NCBI RefSeq assembly: GCF_020733705.1
Contig: NZ_JAJFZM010000003.1
Span: 1-64,000 of the forward strand
Direction: 5' to 3'
From: Nocardia australiensis
GTDB taxonomy: Bacteria > Actinomycetota > Actinomycetes > Mycobacteriales > Mycobacteriaceae
Length of the DNA: 64,000 nt
The notes under the pieces are model-generated. The model ran no database searches. It saw nothing but the letters and a program-made list of their open reading frames with translations, and was not told where the DNA came from. The position numbers were made by a program, and so were the translations under genes. Of the stretch, positions 1-9,431 are shown piece after piece; position 1 is the stretch's first letter, and each line of letters begins with the position of its first letter.

Positions 1-2553
1 GTGCTCGCGCAGGGCGATATCGTCGACGAGTTCGGCGTAGCAGGCGGCGATGTCCAGATCGCTCTTGGCCATCACCTGGGCCAGGTTGGACAGGACGGTG
101 CGGAAGAACGGCCAGCGGCGATACAGCCGCGACAGGGTGGCGAGCCGCTCGGGGTCGCTACCGATCCACTCCTCCAACGCCGATCCGGTGCCATACCAGC
201 CGGGCAGCATCACTCGAGCCTGGCTCCACGACATCACCCACGGGATGGCCCGCAGGTCGGAGACCGAGCTGGTCGGTTTGCGAGAGGCGGGCCTGCTGCC
301 GATATTGAGGTCGCCGACCTCCGCGACCGGCGTGGATTGGCGGAAATACTCGACGAACCCCGGAGTTTCGTGCACCAGGCGCGAGTATGCGGCGCGAGCA
401 CGCGCGGCCAGGTCGTCCATGATTTCGTAGGACGGATCGGCGTCCACGCCGAGTCCTTCGACATCGAGCAGGGTCGATTCCAGCGTACCCGCGATCAGCG
501 ACTCCAGATTGCGGTGCGCGGCACCAGGTTCCGCGTATTTCGCGGCGATGACTTCACCCTGTTCGGTCAGCCGCAGCGAACCCCGCACCGCACCGGCGGG
601 TTGCGCGAGGATGGCGTCGTAGCTGCGCCCGCCGCCACGACCGACAGTGCCGCCGCGACCGTGGAACAGCCGCAAGCGGATTCCGGTTTTGCGCGCTATC
701 TCCACCAGATCCAATTCCGCTCGGTACAGCGCCCAGTTCGCGGCCAGATACCCGCCGTCCTTGTTCGAATCGGAGTAACCGAGCATCACCTCCTGCCGCA
801 TTCCCTTGGCGGCCAACAGCTCTCGATAGAACGGCACCTCCAGCGCGGCGGCTAGTGTCGCGGCACCGGCGCTGAGGTCCTCGATCGTCTCGAATAGCGG
901 CACGATGCCCACCGAGCAGCTCGGCGGCCCGTCCGGCTCCCCCGGATCGAGTAGCCCGCCTTCCTTCAGTAGCAGCGCCGCCTCCAGCATGTCGCTCACC
1001 GACGTGCACATGCTGATGACGTAATTCGGCACCGTCTCCACGCCGAAGGTATCCACAACATCCCTTGCAGCACAGACGATTTCGAGTTCCTTGGCGGCCA
1101 GCTCACTGATCCGCGCGTGCGGACCGAGCAATGGTCGCCTGGTGCGTAGTTCGGCGGCGAGTAGCTCCACCCGCGCCGTTTCGGACAGGCTCGCATAATC
1201 CTGATGTACCCCGGCCCAGGCAAGCAGCTCGGCGACGACCTGTTCGTGCACCTCCGAGTTCTGCCGCATGTCCAGACCCTGCAGATGGAAGCCGAGAGTC
1301 TCGATCGCGTGGCGCAGTGCCGCGAGACGATCATCGGCGAGCAGCCCGTCTCCGCTGGCGCGCATGGATGCGTCGATCGCGTCCAGGTCGTCGAGCAGGG
1401 CCTGCGGAGAGGAATACGGTTGCGCGGTAGCCTCTTGCGCCACTGCGCGCTCGGGCGACTCGCTCGGCTGCGGGCCGGCGTCACCGGGCACCGTCCCCAG
1501 CGCCAGCACCGCTGTCGCCGCGAGCCGAGACCGAATTCCGTGCAACGCACGGCGATACGGCTCATCCGCGTGCGACCCCGCATCGGGGTAGCCGATTTCG
1601 GCGAGCGCGGCCACCTCCGGAGTGACCGAAACCAGCCGAGCGGACTGCGCCAGTGATTTCTCCAGCTCCACCAGCTCACGCAGATACCGGCCGAACGCGA
1701 CCGCCGAAGCCTGCGACGCGGCGGTGCGCACGACATCCGCTGTCACATAGGGATTTCCGTCCCGGTCGCCACCGATCCACGACCCGGGACGCAGGATCGG
1801 ACGTGGCAGCAACTCGACATCAGGCCAACGCGATCGCAGCGCCGCCCGCACCTGCGCGTTGATCGCCGGGATCACATCGAACAGCGTGATGTCGTAGTAG
1901 CGCAGGCCCACCCCGATCTCGTCCTGAATACGCAAGCGCTGCAATCGGATCAGCGCGGTCCGCCACAGCGAGAGCACCTGGCGCCGGATCCGCGACTCGA
2001 GTTCGGCGCGTTCGCGCTCGGTGTCGGCGTAGCGCTGCCGCAGCCGCATCAATTCGGTGATCCGGGTCTGACTGTCGAAAACGGTGCGGCGCCGGGTTTC
2101 GGTGGGATGCGCGGTGATCACCGGCGACACCAGCGCGTCGGTGAGCAGCTCGGCGACCCGCTCACCGTCGAGCGCGACGGCGTCCAGCTTGCGATAGGTG
2201 GCGGCCAGCGACGAATCCTGCGGCGGCTCCCCCGCCGCCTCGTGCACGGCGCGGCGTCGATCACGCTGTATGTCCTCGGCCAGATTGGCCAGCAGCACGA
2301 AATAGCTGAACGCGCGAATCAACGGCAACGCGACGGCGATATCGACACCGTCGAGCATCTCCGCGACCGCACTGCGCTCGACCTCCTCGCGGCGCACCCG
2401 GAATGCTTCGATGCGTACCCGCTCGATGAGGTCGAATACCTCGGGCCCCTCGTGATCACGGATAGTGTCCCCCAGGACGCCACCGAGAAATCGGATGTCG
2501 TCGCGCAGCGGCCGGGTCGCGTCCTGTTCAGTCTCGATCCGCGATTCGCTCAT
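1..2553 (-). CDS. ppc: Phosphoenolpyruvate carboxylase, 3' end cut by window edge
   Basis: Carboxylates phosphoenolpyruvate with bicarbonate to oxaloacetate, an anaplerotic cytoplasmic step feeding the TCA cycle. The ATG at 2553 opens an uninterrupted frame of 851 codons to base 1, so roughly 80 C-terminal residues of the usual ~930 lie outside. The catalytic histidine motif TAHPTETRR is near residue 149, and the family motif LGYSDSNKDGG is encoded near base 780. An upstream VOC-family gene on the same strand is separated by a strong hairpin, so ppc probably has its own promoter in the roughly 70 bases before the ATG. Identification is firm. Confidence 0.97.
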   Translation of the reverse strand, partial: MSESRIETEQDATRPLRDDIRFLGGVLGDTIRDHEGPEVFDLIERVRIEAFRVRREEVERSAVAEMLDGVDIAVALPLIRAFSYFVLLANLAEDIQRDRRRAVHEAAGEPPQDSSLAATYRKLDAVALDGERVAELLTDALVSPVITAHPTETRRRTVFDSQTRITELMRLRQRYADTERERAELESRIRRQVLSLWRTALIRLQRLRIQDEIGVGLRYYDITLFDVIPAINAQVRAALRSRWPDVELLPRPILRPGSWIGGDRDGNPYVTADVVRTAASQASAVAFGRYLRELVELEKSLAQSARLVSVTPEVAALAEIGYPDAGSHADEPYRRALHGIRSRLAATAVLALGTVPGDAGPQPSESPERAVAQEATAQPYSSPQALLDDLDAIDASMRASGDGLLADDRLAALRHAIETLGFHLQGLDMRQNSEVHEQVVAELLAWAGVHQDYASLSETARVELLAAELRTRRPLLGPHARISELAAKELEIVCAARDVVDTFGVETVPNYVISMCTSVSDMLEAALLLKEGGLLDPGEPDGPPSCSVGIVPLFETIEDLSAGAATLAAALEVPFYRELLAAKGMRQEVMLGYSDSNKDGGYLAANWALYRAELDLVEIARKTGIRLRLFHGRGGTVGRGGGRSYDAILAQPAGAVRGSLRLTEQGEVIAAKYAEPGAAHRNLESLIAGTLESTLLDVEGLGVDADPSYEIMDDLAARARAAYSRLVHETPGFVEYFRQSTPVAEVGDLNIGSRPASRKPTSSVSDLRAIPWVMSWSQARVMLPGWYGTGSALEEWIGSDPERLATLSRLYRRWPFFRTVLSNLAQVMAKSDLDIAACYAELVDDIALREH

Positions 2554-2623
2554 ACGCCCGACATTACTGCTGCGGCGGCGCGGGTTCCTGATGACGCTCG
2601 GCTCGCGCCGGGGGTCGGACACC

Positions 2624-2652
2624 TCGACGCCCCCGGTAATCGGGGGCGTCGA
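2624..2652 (-). terminator. Hairpin terminator of the VOC-family gene
   Basis: A perfect 12-bp stem (TCGACGCCCCCG with its complement) closes a 5-base loop, directly downstream of the VOC gene and upstream of ppc. There is no clear T tract on the minus strand, as is common for actinobacterial terminators. Confidence 0.75.
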
Positions 2653-2660
2653 CGCCTCTT

Positions 2661-3080
2661 TCAGCCCAGTACCTCCGAGAACCGAAGGTGGTTGCCCCAC
2701 GGGTCACGGAAGCCACAGTCGCGAACGCCGTACGGCTGGGTGATCGGCTCTTGATCGACCGCGACGCCCGCGTCACGCAGCCGTGTGAAGGTGTCGTCGA
2801 CGGCATCGGTGGTGAAGATCAGGGTGCTCTGCGCACCGCTGGCCAAGCGCCCTTGGTAGGCGGCCCGCGCCGCATCGACCGGCGCCATCTCGGGAACCTC
2901 GAGGATGAACTCGATCCCCGGCTGCGACACCGGCCCAACGGTCAGCCAGCGACCACCGGGGAACGGCATATCCTGGCGCACCTCCAGACCGATCACGTCA
3001 CGATAGAACGTCAGCGCCTGTTCCTGGTCACCGACCAGCAGCGCCACGTGGGTCAGCGTGAAATCCTTACCATTGCTCAT
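2661..3080 (-). CDS. VOC (glyoxalase/bleomycin-resistance fold) family protein
   Basis: A 139-residue single-domain vicinal-oxygen-chelate protein. The start MSNGKDFTLTHVALLVGD gives the first beta strand with the usual metal-ligand histidine. The middle has FYRDVIGLEV, and the end has FRDPWGNHLRF, the typical closing motif of this fold. The family includes glyoxalases, dioxygenases and drug-binding proteins, and the sequence does not say which reaction this one performs. It is monocistronic and ends at a strong hairpin. The first ATG at 3080 starts exactly at the expected domain boundary. Confidence 0.85.
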   Translation of the reverse strand: MSNGKDFTLTHVALLVGDQEQALTFYRDVIGLEVRQDMPFPGGRWLTVGPVSQPGIEFILEVPEMAPVDAARAAYQGRLASGAQSTLIFTTDAVDDTFTRLRDAGVAVDQEPITQPYGVRDCGFRDPWGNHLRFSEVLG

Positions 3081-3290
3081 TGGCTGTCTCCTTGTCCTTG
3101 AAGTTTCACCAGCAATGACGTTCGATCCGCCTCGAACTAATCGGTCGCCACCCCAATTATCCGGACATCGGTATCCGAGCCGTCATAGTCCCCGGCCAGC
3201 CGTATTCGTCGACGTGCCGCTGGTCGAGGACGCGGCGAAGAAGGGTGGAAACGGCTGGCCCGACGTGTTGGCAACTGCCAGACTCGCTCC

Positions 3291-4103
3291 GTGCGGGCGA
3301 TCATCGAAGACATGGCCGACCGCCTGGCCGAGGTGCCAGGCGTGATCGGAGTACTGCTCGGCGGCAGCCGGGCACGTGGAGAGCACCGGCCGGAATCGGA
3401 CTGGGATCTCGGCGTCTACTACCGTGGCGAGCCCGATCTCGCCGCGTTGCGCGCGCTGGCCGGACCTGGAGTGGAGGTGGCCGGGCCGGGCGGCTGGGGG
3501 CCTTGGGTGAACGGTGGCGCATGGCTGCGGGTCGACGGTGTCGCGGTGGACTGGATCCTGCGGGATCTGGACCGGGTCGAGACGGTGTGGGTCGACTGCC
3601 GCGAGGGCCGGTACGAGGTGGGCGTGCAGGCAGGGCATCCGCTCGGATTCTGGTCGCCCTGCTATGCGGGCGAGGTGGCACTCGGTCAGGTACTGGCTGA
3701 TCCGACCGGAGAGCTGACGGACCTGCAGCGGCGGACCGCGACATACCCGGAGCTGCTGCGGGAGGCGTTGACGGCAGGGGCCTGGGAGGCGGAGTTCCTG
3801 GTCGGCGCCGCGGCGAAAGGTGCGGCACGGGCGGACACACTGTACGTCTCTCTGTGCCTCTCCCAGGCCGTCGGCGTGCTGGTGCAGGCACTGTTCGCCG
3901 GGAACCGGCGCTGGTGCCTCAACGAGAAAGGCGCACTGGCTGTCGCCGAGACGCTGCCGGGCGCGCCAACCGGTTTCGGCCCGCGCGTCCGCAGCTTGCT
4001 GGGGACGCCGGGCGACACTGCCGAGTTGCTGACAGCAACGGTGGCCCAGGCCCAGGTGCTGGTCGAGGAGACCCTCGCCGCGCTGAAAAGTTCCACCGAG
4101 TAA
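3291..4103 (+). CDS. Nucleotidyltransferase-fold protein
   Basis: A 270-residue protein starting at GTG. Residues 22-43 carry the polymerase-beta nucleotidyltransferase signature GGSRARG followed by SDWDLG, and a third acidic residue sits in VDGVAVDWIL, so all three metal-binding acids appear present. The helical C-terminal half resembles the DUF4037-like partner of minimal nucleotidyltransferases and contains no transmembrane segment. It could modify a small molecule such as an aminoglycoside or act on protein or RNA; the substrate cannot be read from sequence. It is convergent with the P450 gene. Confidence 0.8.
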   Translation: MRAIIEDMADRLAEVPGVIGVLLGGSRARGEHRPESDWDLGVYYRGEPDLAALRALAGPGVEVAGPGGWGPWVNGGAWLRVDGVAVDWILRDLDRVETVWVDCREGRYEVGVQAGHPLGFWSPCYAGEVALGQVLADPTGELTDLQRRTATYPELLREALTAGAWEAEFLVGAAAKGAARADTLYVSLCLSQAVGVLVQALFAGNRRWCLNEKGALAVAETLPGAPTGFGPRVRSLLGTPGDTAELLTATVAQAQVLVEETLAALKSSTE

Positions 4104-4249
4104 CAGCGGCGCTCTGTGCCCAGGACTCTCGTGCGCCGCAGAGGTAGCTCAGGGTTTCGCGAGAGCCTACTGGCGGAGCCTCTAAGTCGGGAACCCGAAC
4201 AGCTACCAGCTCGGCGTCTGATCAACAGTGCGACAAAGGAGCTACACCT

Positions 4250-5500
4250 TCAGAGGAACAACGGAGAAGAAGGTGGGAATACAACCGGCAATGCTGTCAA
4301 TGCTCGGTGAAATGGGCCAGGGCGCCACACGAACTCCTCTGGGGCAACCGCTAGTTTCAGTTCCGGGAGGGTATCCAGGAGTTGATCGATGACGTCCTGC
4401 GCGAGCAGGAGCCCGTACGGCCGGGCGTGAGCAGGACAGGCGTGATCGCCAGTGCTGAACGCCAGATTCCATCCGTTGTCCAGGAATTCGCCTGTGTTCA
4501 TCTCTGGATCCGTATTACAGGCGGCCATACTGATGATGACCGGCTGATCGGCCGGCAACCACACGTCCTCGATCAGAATTGGCTGGCGAGGATACGTAAT
4601 GCAATAGTTCGCCATCGGCGGGTCAGTTGCCAGCCGCTCCTCGAGTGCGGTCTTGGTTGATAAGTGAACGCTATTGTCATCGCTGGTAAATCGGGGATCG
4701 GTCAGCATCAACAGCAGGGTGTTGGCGATGAGATTCAGTGGTGGTTCGACACCGGCCGCGAACAGCAGGACCAACTGATGAACCATCTCCTCGTCGGACA
4801 GCCCGGCGGGATGCTGGACCATCCTCGTGGTGACGTCGTCAGCCGGGTGATCGCGCTTCAGAAGGGTAAGGTCGAGCAACGCTTCGCCCATTATCCTGTT
4901 TACCGTCTCCGTATCCACGCCGTCGAACATCGCGGCACTGGCCTCCGCGACCCGCGCACCGATATCTGGTGGGCAGCCGAGTGTCTGGCAGAAGACCGAG
5001 AAGACCAGCGGGAGGATGTACTGGTTCAGCAGGTCGGCGTTTCCGTCCTCGCAGAACGTGTTGATGATCGGGATGGCGGATGTCTCCACCGTGGATCGCA
5101 GGGAGTTCAGGTCTATCCCGGCCAAGGCGTGGTTCAAAACACTGCGGTAGCGAGTGTGCTCCGCACCGCTGGTACGGATTGCGTTGGGTCGGTACTCGAT
5201 CATCGGCATGATCGGGAGATCGGCAGGTACGGTCTTCTGCCAGGCACTCGGATCGGCTGGAAAGTGGTCGGAGTCGTTGAGAATGCGCACGGCGGTGCGA
5301 TATTTGATAACCAGGGTTGCAGACACTCCTGGCCACATCTCGACCGGCACCAGCGGTCCGTAGTCTCTACGCATCTGGCGGTAGAACCCGTGGGGATCGG
5401 CCGCAAATTCCGCAGTGTAAATCGGGATTCGAGGACCTATGACCTTGGTCGACGACATTGAGTCGGCGGTAGCACCCTGATGCGTGTGCTGCGGATACAC
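4250..5500 (-). CDS. Cytochrome P450, CYP157-like, lacking the ExxR arginine
   Basis: A 416-residue soluble P450. The GTG at 5500 has the Shine-Dalgarno AAGGAG six to seven bases upstream. The heme-binding loop reads FSTGDHACPAHA with the proximal cysteine intact. The I helix reads LLFAAGVEPPLNLIANTL, with EPP in place of the usual (E/D)T. The K helix reads ALEERLATDPP, so the normally invariant arginine of ExxR is replaced by alanine. Loss of ExxR and the following TYPRQ...LPADQPVIIS...NTDP string are features of the actinobacterial CYP157 group, as far as I know. No ferredoxin gene is adjacent. Substrate unknown. Confidence 0.88.
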   Translation of the reverse strand: MYPQHTHQGATADSMSSTKVIGPRIPIYTAEFAADPHGFYRQMRRDYGPLVPVEMWPGVSATLVIKYRTAVRILNDSDHFPADPSAWQKTVPADLPIMPMIEYRPNAIRTSGAEHTRYRSVLNHALAGIDLNSLRSTVETSAIPIINTFCEDGNADLLNQYILPLVFSVFCQTLGCPPDIGARVAEASAAMFDGVDTETVNRIMGEALLDLTLLKRDHPADDVTTRMVQHPAGLSDEEMVHQLVLLFAAGVEPPLNLIANTLLLMLTDPRFTSDDNSVHLSTKTALEERLATDPPMANYCITYPRQPILIEDVWLPADQPVIISMAACNTDPEMNTGEFLDNGWNLAFSTGDHACPAHARPYGLLLAQDVIDQLLDTLPELKLAVAPEEFVWRPGPFHRALTALPVVFPPSSPLFL

Positions 5501-5717
5501 GTAATCTCCTTGATATCGGTTGCGGCGGCATAGTACCCAAGGCGAGGGCCGAGCGAAGACCGTCGGGTCGCGATGTTGTTCCCTGCCAACATGATTCTGT
5601 CACCGGGTTGGTTTCGGACTCACTTCGCCAGGTGTTGTGTACCGTCTGCTGGCTCGCGCTGCTGCGGCAGGGATGTTGTCAACGGCAGCACTGGTTTACG
5701 AGTTCCGCTACGACGCC

Positions 5718-5753
5718 CCGGATAGGGCGCCCCCGCCGGGGCGCCCTATCCGG
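5718..5753 (-). terminator. Strong hairpin terminator of the acyl-CoA oxidase gene
   Basis: A perfect 16-bp inverted repeat (CCGGATAGGGCGCCCC) with a 4-base loop lies 17 bp beyond the stop codon of the acyl-CoA oxidase-like gene and before the P450 gene, so these two genes are probably separate transcripts. Confidence 0.85.
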
Positions 5754-5769
5754 ACTTACCTCGGCAGGA

Positions 5770-7539
5770 TCAGTGACGGCGTGGGTCGTGGCAGCGGGAG
5801 TCCCACGCGGCAGGCAGATCCTCGGACAGCACTGGTGCGGCGAGGATTTCGTCGTCGAAGTCGAAGGCCTCCAGCAGTGCGGGTAGGTTGCCAGCGAGGT
5901 TGTCGATGGCGTGGCCGAGCTGCTGCTTCGTCGTCTGGACAGCAGCGATATCGAGTAGGCCATGGGTGAGATACCATGCGGCATGTTGGTCGAGATAGTG
6001 CAGAGCGAAAACGTCACGCACAGCAGCGATCTCAGCATGATCGGCATGTTCGTCGAGGAACCGCAATGCCTCTGCGGCGCAATAGGCCTCGGCGAGGCTG
6101 AGCACCTCCGGAATGACCGCCAACCGGTCCGCGAGCGCTGGAGTCGCCAGGTGCTGCTGCGCTTCTTGCGCGATCGTCAGAGTGCGAGCGCTGAACAAGC
6201 GCGCGCGGTCGCTGGGGTCGGCGGGATCGTGCAGGACGGGTTCCGGTGGCGGCGTGCCGGCGAGTTGTTTGGCCAGTACGCGACCGGCGACGGAACCGAG
6301 GACGTCGCAGTCGCCCTCGCCGGTGATGGCAGCGTGACAGACGCCGAGGTAGTCGGCGACCCGGTTGGCGCTGAACATGCCTTGCGCGCCCATCTTGATG
6401 CGGCAGTGGGTGACCGTAGCCAATGCATGCGGCTGGATGAAGTGCTTGGCCAACATCACCGTCACGACGGTGACGCGATCAGTGAGATCACTGCCCGCGA
6501 GGAAGGTCTTGATCGCGTTGCCATAGACGGTCCGGGCGACGGTGCCGGCCAGGTCGGTGAGCAGGGTGTCGCGCACGTGTGGGATATCGATCATGAATGG
6601 TGTGTCGACAGCTGTCATCGGCACTTCCCGCTTGGCGGCGTAGTTCAGGGCGATGTAGAGCGCGGAGCGGGCGCTGGCGTTCAGGCACGATGAGAGCGCC
6701 AATCGCCCGACAGTCAGTTGGCTGATCGCCGAGGGGAACGCCCGCTTCTGGCTTTTCTCATCGCGCCAGGTCAGCACACCGTTGTCATCGATGGTGGCCA
6801 GGTCATTGCTCAGCCAGGCACTGCGCTCGACCCGAAGATTGTCGAAGCTGATGACCGAGTTGTCCATGATGACCAGCGGCTGATGGTCGAGTTGGGTGAT
6901 TGTGACACCGGGTGCCGGTTCGCCGTTGGCGTCGCGCAGCCGCGCCGTGAACAGGTGCACGCCCTGATCGACGCCCGCCGCGTCGATGAACCGGGCGCCG
7001 ATGACGCAGACCCGGGCAACCGGGATGCCGACGCTGGGCATGAATTTCCGGGCCCGCGGGTTCGGGGTGTTGAGCACGAACCCGTCACCGTCCCAGGTCG
7101 CGGTGGTCTGCATGAATCCGATGTTGGAGCCGCACCCGTACTCGGTCAGCAGCATGACGCCGACGCTGGAAGCGTCATCCAGGTCCTGGAGGTACGGCGC
7201 GGCGGCGGCGGAATCGGTCAGGGTGGCCAGACTGCCCGAGGCCAAGTTGTAGTGGCCGGAGATCAGTGGAATCAGGTCCGTCGCCAGCACTGCGGACCAG
7301 TCGAACACCGCGAACAGTTCGGGCAGATCGGTCGCAACAGCGCGAGTACTGCCGATCTCCTTGACCATATACCGCAACTGGTCATACGCGTTCTCCCGCC
7401 GCTGCTCCTGGCTCTGCTTCTCCGTGACGGCGAAGTCCGGGTTGCTCAGAACCTGCTGCAACTGCTGGTGGAACGCCAGGTCGCCGTGCCGAAGAAGCTC
7501 AGCCAACGATGTGCGTTCCTGATACCCCTGCGTAACCAT
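5770..7539 (-). CDS. Acyl-CoA oxidase/dehydrogenase-like flavoprotein
   Basis: A 589-residue protein with an AGGAGG ribosome site six bases before the ATG. The middle domain has LLTEYGCGSN, the counterpart of the FAD-contacting TExxxGS strand of acyl-CoA dehydrogenases. The C-terminal half has ITGEGDCDVL, matching the catalytic-glutamate segment (EGDN type) of acyl-CoA oxidases, and length also fits oxidases (~600 residues) better than dehydrogenases (~390). It would desaturate an acyl-CoA and pass electrons to oxygen. Next to a P450 and a decayed thioesterase, a role in a lost or remodelled secondary pathway is possible but is inference. Confidence 0.82.
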   Translation of the reverse strand: MVTQGYQERTSLAELLRHGDLAFHQQLQQVLSNPDFAVTEKQSQEQRRENAYDQLRYMVKEIGSTRAVATDLPELFAVFDWSAVLATDLIPLISGHYNLASGSLATLTDSAAAAPYLQDLDDASSVGVMLLTEYGCGSNIGFMQTTATWDGDGFVLNTPNPRARKFMPSVGIPVARVCVIGARFIDAAGVDQGVHLFTARLRDANGEPAPGVTITQLDHQPLVIMDNSVISFDNLRVERSAWLSNDLATIDDNGVLTWRDEKSQKRAFPSAISQLTVGRLALSSCLNASARSALYIALNYAAKREVPMTAVDTPFMIDIPHVRDTLLTDLAGTVARTVYGNAIKTFLAGSDLTDRVTVVTVMLAKHFIQPHALATVTHCRIKMGAQGMFSANRVADYLGVCHAAITGEGDCDVLGSVAGRVLAKQLAGTPPPEPVLHDPADPSDRARLFSARTLTIAQEAQQHLATPALADRLAVIPEVLSLAEAYCAAEALRFLDEHADHAEIAAVRDVFALHYLDQHAAWYLTHGLLDIAAVQTTKQQLGHAIDNLAGNLPALLEAFDFDDEILAAPVLSEDLPAAWDSRCHDPRRH

Positions 7540-8029
7540 AACCGCCTCCTACTCATTTCCGATCCCAGCGGTTACTCGTGCACCGTTGGGCATACCCGAG
7601 GCCATCGCTGCCGAACTTCGACGCACCGGAGCCGGCGGTTACCGCACGTTCATACGGAAACAGCCGGGACCAGGACAAGGAGTCGGACGATCACCCGTCA
7701 AAAGCCCAATGCACCACACACCTTCATGTGAGATTTCGTTCCGCTACCCGGCCAACCGAGTTTCGCGCACCGCGCCGCGGAGTCGGCGCGCGCCGATCCC
7801 GGCCCTCGGGGGAATCGCAGAAACACAGAAGAAGGTCCTAAAGCCGCGATCGCCCGACCCGGTCCAGCCGACGGGGCGGGGCGGCCTGTTCGTATCGGCT
7901 GGGCAGCAGCGTGTGCATGCGGCCGAGCCGATATTACGGTCGCGTCGACCTGCGACATCGCCGTTGCCGCAGAGTTGCCGTTGACCAACCGAGACACGAA
8001 ATGCATTGTGCCACAAACAGTCTTGGGGT
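7540..8029. other. Intergenic stretch without a convincing gene
   Basis: Promoter region of the acyl-CoA oxidase gene followed by sequence whose frames give only short, biased peptides. It probably includes further decayed sequence of the thioesterase remnant to its right, but I could not recognise it. Confidence 0.5.
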
Positions 8030-8257
8030 TCATGGCGAACGCTGGAAGCATTTGCTCCAGGCCGATGACCTGGTGTTCTGCCGAACCTGGCTGACCGGGC
8101 CGTACCCGCACCGATCGGGCGGCGGACCTGTCTGCCGCTTCGCCAGGGTTATCGCGGCACCGACACCGAGGCTGCCGCCCGGCGACCAGCCGAGGAGGTG
8201 GTGTGGGCCGTGCGGCCGCACCGCGAATCCGCCGTGCTTCGCGTGTTTCGCCCCCAC
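8030..8257 (-). pseudogene. Remnant of an NRPS-type thioesterase domain
   Basis: One frame reads VRPHGPHHLLGWSPGG and continues SLGVGAAITLAKRQ. This closely matches the nucleophile-elbow region of thioesterase domains that end non-ribosomal peptide synthetases (usual form: QPHGPYHLLGWS-x-GG), with the nucleophilic serine retained. Nothing upstream or downstream in the frame extends the alpha/beta-hydrolase fold, and the frame ends about 60 residues later in unrelated residues. It therefore looks like a truncated, frameshifted fragment. A chance match is unlikely but possible. Confidence 0.55.
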
Positions 8258-8347
8258 CCATCCTCGCCGGACTACGCACCCGATTCAGTTGCGCCGAACG
8301 CTCGGTGACGCCCGGATCGACCGGCGGCCACGTTGCGGGTCAGTACA

Positions 8348-9376
8348 TCAATCGTCAGCGTCGCCGATAATGCCGAGTACCCGATCGGAGGTGTAGAACG
8401 GCACGAGCCGTTCGCGAATCATCTTACCCAGCACACCGTTTCGCTTCACACCCTCGATCACCGCCGGTCCGTAGCGCAGGATCTCGGTCGCGATATCGGC
8501 ACCGGACAGGCCCAGTTCCGGCAGCATCGCCGCCAGGGTGTAGTCACCGTACTTGGTGTAGAACACCTCGACGCACTCCTCGACGAGCAGCCCGAAGTAC
8601 TCCTTCTCCCTGGTGGTCACCGCGATCTCGTAGCAGATCAGCACCAGTTCGTTGAGATCCTTCTGGGTGAGATACTCACGCAAACCACTGACCGGCTCGT
8701 CGGCGTGCAGATCCCAGAACTCCATCGCCGCCGAATGAACGGGCGCATCACGCAGCATCTCGCGGATGGCGTTGTTGGTGCGCTTGAGCGCGAACATAGC
8801 GCCCTTGCCCGCCAGATCACCGACGAAGGTGCCATCGGCCGCTTTCTTGGCGCGGTTCGCCGCGGATTGCCCCAGCGACATCAGCGAGGAGACGCCGGGG
8901 ATCTTCTCGGCCCGCTCCCGATTGGCCTGCATGAAGTCATTGATCAGCCGGTCCACGAACTTCGAGGCTACAGTCGCGACCAACGGGCTCTCAGTGAGCC
9001 GATCGAGGATGCGCTCCTGGGCCTGATGCATACCGAAGATCTTCTCCAGCAGCGCCTCGACCGGTTCGCGGTCGACCACCTGACCGAGGGTGTAGTCGTT
9101 GTTCGCGGCAATATTGTCGTAGATCGAATCGGCGAAAACCCCGGCCATATCGGCAATCACCGGACTGCCGCCGATCAGATCGAAAATGGTCGCCACCGTT
9201 TGCTTCACCTGGTCGAGATCCGCCACATCCCGGAACACGAGCGTGTCGGCGGCGCCGATGACCGCGTCCACGTCTCGGGTGATCACCTCCGCGAAGCGGT
9301 CGCCGGTCACCTCCGCGAGCAGGAATTCCACCTGGGCATCGAGTAGCCGTTCGGCGATCTCACGCGGCTCGCTCAT
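8348..9376 (-). CDS. Conserved hypothetical helical protein
   Basis: About 342 residues from the internal start MSEPREIAERLL; a start five codons upstream at 9391 is possible but has no better ribosome site. The product is predominantly helical and acidic, with no signal peptide or clear membrane span. I do not recognise a characterised domain. It is followed by clearly non-coding sequence and preceded by another hypothetical gene on the same strand, with a 55-base gap that could allow co-transcription. Confidence 0.75.
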   Translation of the reverse strand: MSEPREIAERLLDAQVEFLLAEVTGDRFAEVITRDVDAVIGAADTLVFRDVADLDQVKQTVATIFDLIGGSPVIADMAGVFADSIYDNIAANNDYTLGQVVDREPVEALLEKIFGMHQAQERILDRLTESPLVATVASKFVDRLINDFMQANRERAEKIPGVSSLMSLGQSAANRAKKAADGTFVGDLAGKGAMFALKRTNNAIREMLRDAPVHSAAMEFWDLHADEPVSGLREYLTQKDLNELVLICYEIAVTTREKEYFGLLVEECVEVFYTKYGDYTLAAMLPELGLSGADIATEILRYGPAVIEGVKRNGVLGKMIRERLVPFYTSDRVLGIIGDADD

Positions 9377-9431
9377 GGTTCCACCCATCACATTCGTAGT
9401 CCGGTGCGTCCGGCCCCAGATTACGGTCTCG

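Noticed and set aside
4104..4249. Imperfect inverted repeat between nucleotidyltransferase and P450 genes
   Set aside because: Stem has bulges and long loop; not convincing as a terminator.
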